DNA of 8,733 bases from Bacteroidota bacterium (GTDB taxonomy: Bacteria > Bacteroidota > Bacteroidia > Chitinophagales > Chitinophagaceae), in the NCBI GenBank assembly GCA_023436425.1, contig JAEZJD010000191.1:1-8733 (forward strand), in the 5' to 3' direction. The position numbers and the translations under genes were made by a program. The notes under the pieces were generated by a model. The model saw nothing but the letters and a program-made list of their open reading frames with translations. It was not told the DNA's origin and made no database searches. Below, piece after piece: positions 6,584 through 8,733 of this stretch; the stretch's first letter is position 1, and the number at the start of each line of letters is the position of its first letter.

Positions 6584-7186
6584 TTAAAATGAAACGTGTC
6601 CTGTATGGTTAATTAAAACAATGCGAGCAGCATCATCAAAGACATCAATGATACTTACTGAGGCGGGGCTGATTTCGATGCGTTGTAAAAAGTCAATGTG
6701 CATTCCTGCGTAATAAGCAATTGCAGCTTTGATCATGTCGGAGTGGCTGACAACAATTACATTCTTGCTGCGATGTTTATCGCCAAGGTTTTGCAAACCA
6801 CCAACAATTCTCGCCTGCGCCTGCAGCATTGATTCGCCACCTGGAATTACAGTGTTGCTACGAAAAGAATTAAACTGTTGAAAAAGAGCATCACTTCTGA
6901 GCTCTTCTATTCTCTTATCTGTCCAATCGCCAAAGTTTATTTCATTAAAAGATTCATCAATTTCACAACGCACATTTATAGTTGCGCAAACTTCTTCAGC
7001 AGTTTGCACGGCCCTTTCCAGTGGGCTTGTGTATACTGCATCAATGTGTACATGACTCAGGCGCTGAGCCAGTTGCTTCGCTTCATCCCTTCCAGGTTCG
7101 TTCAGATGAACACCGGGCTTTCTACCTGATAACCTCTTCCCAGCTGCATCCGTCGAAGCGTGTCTGATCAGTAAAAATCTTGTCAT
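6584..7186 (-). CDS. Histidine phosphatase family protein (phosphoglycerate mutase-like, MSMEG_4193 type)
   Basis: A 200-residue cytoplasmic protein of the histidine phosphatase superfamily. The N-terminal RHG-type motif is FLLIRHASTD (4-13), giving catalytic R8 and H9. The second arginine is R58 in TSPLERAVQTAE, the acid residue is E82 in FNEINFGDW, and the second histidine is H148 in VVSHSDMIKAA. PGGES lies at 115-119. The pattern GKRLSGRKPGVHLNEPGR (16-33) and the ending SPASVSIIDV resemble the MSMEG_4193-like subfamily, whose substrate is not established. Hydrolysis of a small phosphate ester is expected. I start at ATG 7184-7186: the open frame extends upstream to 7291, but those 35 residues precede the normal N terminus and would run into the divergent gene's leader. 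The next gene on the same strand is inositol-phosphate synthase, so a role in inositol phosphate metabolism is possible but unproven. Confidence 0.88.
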   Translation of the reverse strand: MTRFLLIRHASTDAAGKRLSGRKPGVHLNEPGRDEAKQLAQRLSHVHIDAVYTSPLERAVQTAEEVCATINVRCEIDESFNEINFGDWTDKRIEELRSDALFQQFNSFRSNTVIPGGESMLQAQARIVGGLQNLGDKHRSKNVIVVSHSDMIKAAIAYYAGMHIDFLQRIEISPASVSIIDVFDDAARIVLINHTGHVSF

Positions 7187-7319
7187 GTTCAAACATTTGG
7201 GACGATTACTTTTGTTGGCATCTAATTTTCTCAATTCAATTGGGCAATTTACATTATCAACGGCAACCGTGCCGATCAGATGTACATTCAATAACGATTG
7301 GAATTCAATTCAGCAAAGG
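7187..7319. promoter_or_regulatory. Divergent intergenic region with candidate promoter for the glycan genes
   Basis: This 133-bp gap separates the phosphatase (-) and pyruvyl transferase (+) genes. On the + strand TACTTTTG (7207-7214) matches the -7 consensus exactly, but no -33 element stands at a good distance. If it is used, the leader would be about 100 nt. That leader would contain a small hairpin (CGGCA 7261-7265 with TGCCG 7270-7274, loop ACCG) with no U-run. AATTCAATT occurs twice in direct orientation (7233-7241 and 7302-7310). I found no good promoter for the phosphatase gene. Both coding frames stay open into this gap, but the upstream residues do not look like their families. Confidence 0.4.
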
Positions 7320-8408
7320 ATGAGTCAATTGAAGATAGGAGTTCTGACATTTCACCGCTGTATTAATTACGGAAGCTACTGGCAAGCCGTTTTGCTGACG
7401 AAGGGTTTACAAGCGTTGGGACATGATGTTGTTATTCTCGACCACTGCTCCGGCGCTGTAAACATCGCAGAACTCAAATGCGCTTACCAGCCGGTGTTAC
7501 CCACACAAGTTCCCGCCTCGGATGTTCCGTTGTACAGGAAAAAGATAGAAAAATTTTTCAGTGCATTCGAATCTATGCCGCTTTCTGAAAAATTCCCCCT
7601 TAGCAATCCGGAGGAGATGGGAAGCTATGATCTGGTTGTGATCGGCAGCGATGAAGTTTGGAATTTATTTCATCCATGGTATGGAAAGAAGCCATTGTTT
7701 TATGGTGATGGTATTCCTTCGCAACTGCTTGTTTCGTATGCAGCCAGCTTTGGAAATTATCCCGCAACGTGGGGATTGGAACAGGAATGGGCAGAAAAGC
7801 TCCTGAATTTTGATCTTATTTCAGTACGCGATGAAAACTCCTGGTGGCTTGTAAAAAACGCAACGGGTACAGAGCCAACAATGGTGCTGGATCCGTGTTT
7901 ACAATTTGTTGAAGAAGCTTGCAGCCACGATTCAATAAAACAACGAAAATACGCAGCCGTTTACGGACACAACTTCTCCTCTTCGTTCATACATGAAATT
8001 AAGTCGTGGGCAAAACGAAAAGGCCTGCCGCTGATTAGTATTGGTTATCGAAACGACTGGTGTGACGATCAATGGATAACAGCAGGTCCGCATGACTTTC
8101 CTCAATTCATTGATGGAGCAGAAGTAGTGGCAACAAACTTTTTCCACGGTTGTGTATTCAGCCTACGACACAAAAAACCATTCGTGTGTGAATCGTCGCC
8201 TTACCGAAACAATAAGCTTTGGGGACTTGTGAACAAGATTGGATGCGAAAAGTATTTGGTTACAGAGAACGCTTCATCTAACGATTACAGCATCTTGCTT
8301 GACAACCCGCTGGACGAAAAAACAATTGAAAGAATACAGGAACTGCGCGATATTTCGCAGGACTACCTTCGCCGGGTGTTGAGCTTAAAACAAGCACAGG
8401 TGGCATGA
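7320..8408 (+). CDS. Polysaccharide pyruvyl transferase family protein
   Basis: A 362-residue protein of the polysaccharide pyruvyl transferase family (CsaB/WcaK-like, GT-B-like fold). Members typically transfer pyruvate from phosphoenolpyruvate to sugars of surface polysaccharides. Family features are the N-terminal KIGVLTFHRCINYGSYWQ (5-22), DLVVIGSDEVWN (104-115), LISVRDENS (166-174) and TNFFHGCVFSLRHKKPFV (272-289). There is no signal peptide or membrane helix, so it is expected in the cytoplasm. I start at ATG 7320: an AAAGG stretch lies directly upstream, and the family's first strand then falls at the usual place. The frame is open back to an ATG at 7185, but those 45 residues show no family resemblance. 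Its stop overlaps the next gene's start as ATGA (8405-8408), which suggests translational coupling. The acceptor sugar and even the ketal-forming activity are unproven for this member. Confidence 0.88.
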   Translation: MSQLKIGVLTFHRCINYGSYWQAVLLTKGLQALGHDVVILDHCSGAVNIAELKCAYQPVLPTQVPASDVPLYRKKIEKFFSAFESMPLSEKFPLSNPEEMGSYDLVVIGSDEVWNLFHPWYGKKPLFYGDGIPSQLLVSYAASFGNYPATWGLEQEWAEKLLNFDLISVRDENSWWLVKNATGTEPTMVLDPCLQFVEEACSHDSIKQRKYAAVYGHNFSSSFIHEIKSWAKRKGLPLISIGYRNDWCDDQWITAGPHDFPQFIDGAEVVATNFFHGCVFSLRHKKPFVCESSPYRNNKLWGLVNKIGCEKYLVTENASSNDYSILLDNPLDEKTIERIQELRDISQDYLRRVLSLKQAQVA

Positions 8409-8733
8409 GTGAATTGGTGAGTCCGCATGATATTGTGCGTTCGGGTATATGCATCGGCTGCGGCAATTGTGTTGCTCAGTCAAACTTTCCAAATGCGCAG
8501 ATGGCATTCGATAAATATGGTCAATTAAAGCCAACAGGCCCATCGGATTGGTATGATGCAAAGTCTGAACAATTCTCACAAATCTGTCCGTTTTCTCCAC
8601 TTGCTAAAAATGAAGATGATGTGGCTGTGGAGCGATTCCCAAAAGTAGAAAAGTGGGATGTTGCCATTGGTAAATACACTACTGCCTACGTAGGGTATGC
8701 CGCAGAAGACGATTTCCGAATGCAGGGCAGCTC
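8405..8733 (+). CDS. FrhB-like iron-sulfur protein, F420 hydrogenase/dehydrogenase beta family (N-terminal part)
   Basis: The gene starts at ATG 8405, overlapping the preceding stop by 4 nt, and remains open to the window end (109 full codons). The N terminus carries CIGCGNC (cysteines 16, 19 and 22) and, 39 residues on, a fourth cysteine in ICPFSP (C61). This CxxCxxC...CP layout is typical of the FrhB/FdhB-like family, which binds an iron-sulfur cluster and, further downstream, flavin. The start of the next domain is visible (AIGKYTTAYVGYAAEDDFRMQG). Such proteins often sit beside pyruvyl transferase family genes in exopolysaccharide loci, where their exact reaction is unclear. Use of coenzyme F420 should not be assumed in Bacteroidota. 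The flavin and F420-binding part lies outside the window. Confidence 0.85.
   Translation, partial: MSELVSPHDIVRSGICIGCGNCVAQSNFPNAQMAFDKYGQLKPTGPSDWYDAKSEQFSQICPFSPLAKNEDDVAVERFPKVEKWDVAIGKYTTAYVGYAAEDDFRMQGS

Noticed and set aside
7190..7199. Palindrome CAAACATTTG next to the phosphatase start
   Set aside because: It is only 10 bp, in AT-rich sequence. On the - strand it resembles a -7 box (AATGTTTG) but has no -33 partner and would leave almost no leader.
7185..7291. Overlapping N-terminal extensions of the phosphatase (-) and pyruvyl transferase (+) genes
   Set aside because: Both frames stay open here, but each family's conserved N terminus starts at the internal ATG (7186 and 7320). 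The extra residues show no family resemblance, and antiparallel coding overlap of this kind is unlikely.
8278..8600. Open frames on the - strand across the end of the pyruvyl transferase and the FrhB-like gene
   Set aside because: They are antisense to coding sequence with clear family motifs, and their translations show no recognisable feature.

Overview
The window looks like chromosomal DNA of a Bacteroidota bacterium, most likely a Chitinophagaceae-type soil or freshwater organism (inference). The start regions lack clear Shine-Dalgarno sequences. Promoter-like sites fit the Bacteroidota consensus (TTTG, about 19-21 nt, TAnnTTTG), and one near-perfect example lies before the inositol-phosphate synthase gene. 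The genes are densely packed, in short operons on both strands. I see no rRNA, tRNA, CRISPR array, insertion sequence or prophage gene.

Left part (1-2627). The 3' end of a thioredoxin gene on the + strand converges on a - strand operon. That operon is a NupG-type nucleoside:proton symporter followed, 18 nt later, by nicotinate phosphoribosyltransferase (pncB). A strong, symmetric hairpin at 129-158 separates the converging units and probably terminates both. The operon suggests salvage of pyridine or nucleoside precursors for NAD.

Middle part (2832-5147, + strand). First comes a membrane desaturase that closely resembles eukaryotic sphingolipid delta-4 (dihydroceramide) desaturases of the DES/DEGS family. 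It is followed by a single-domain CheY-like response regulator and a six-helix DUF1206 membrane protein built from three repeats.

Right-middle part (7186-5200, - strand). A histidine phosphatase of the MSMEG_4193-like type is followed by myo-inositol-1-phosphate synthase, which has its own consensus promoter in the 61-nt gap. Inositol phosphate in Bacteroidota is known to feed inositol phospholipids and inositol phospho-sphingolipids. The DEGS-like desaturase and the inositol synthase in one window therefore hint at a modified sphingolipid pathway. They are on different strands and separated by other genes, so this link is inference.

Right edge (7320-8733, + strand). A polysaccharide pyruvyl transferase family protein overlaps by 4 nt the start of a FrhB-like iron-sulfur protein (F420 hydrogenase/dehydrogenase beta family), which runs off the window. 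This pair is typical of exopolysaccharide or cell-surface glycan loci, so the window probably ends at the beginning of such a cluster.

The most noteworthy item is the bacterial DEGS-like desaturase. The rest is mostly recognisable metabolism, with some less-understood families (DUF1206, the FrhB-like partner, the phosphatase).
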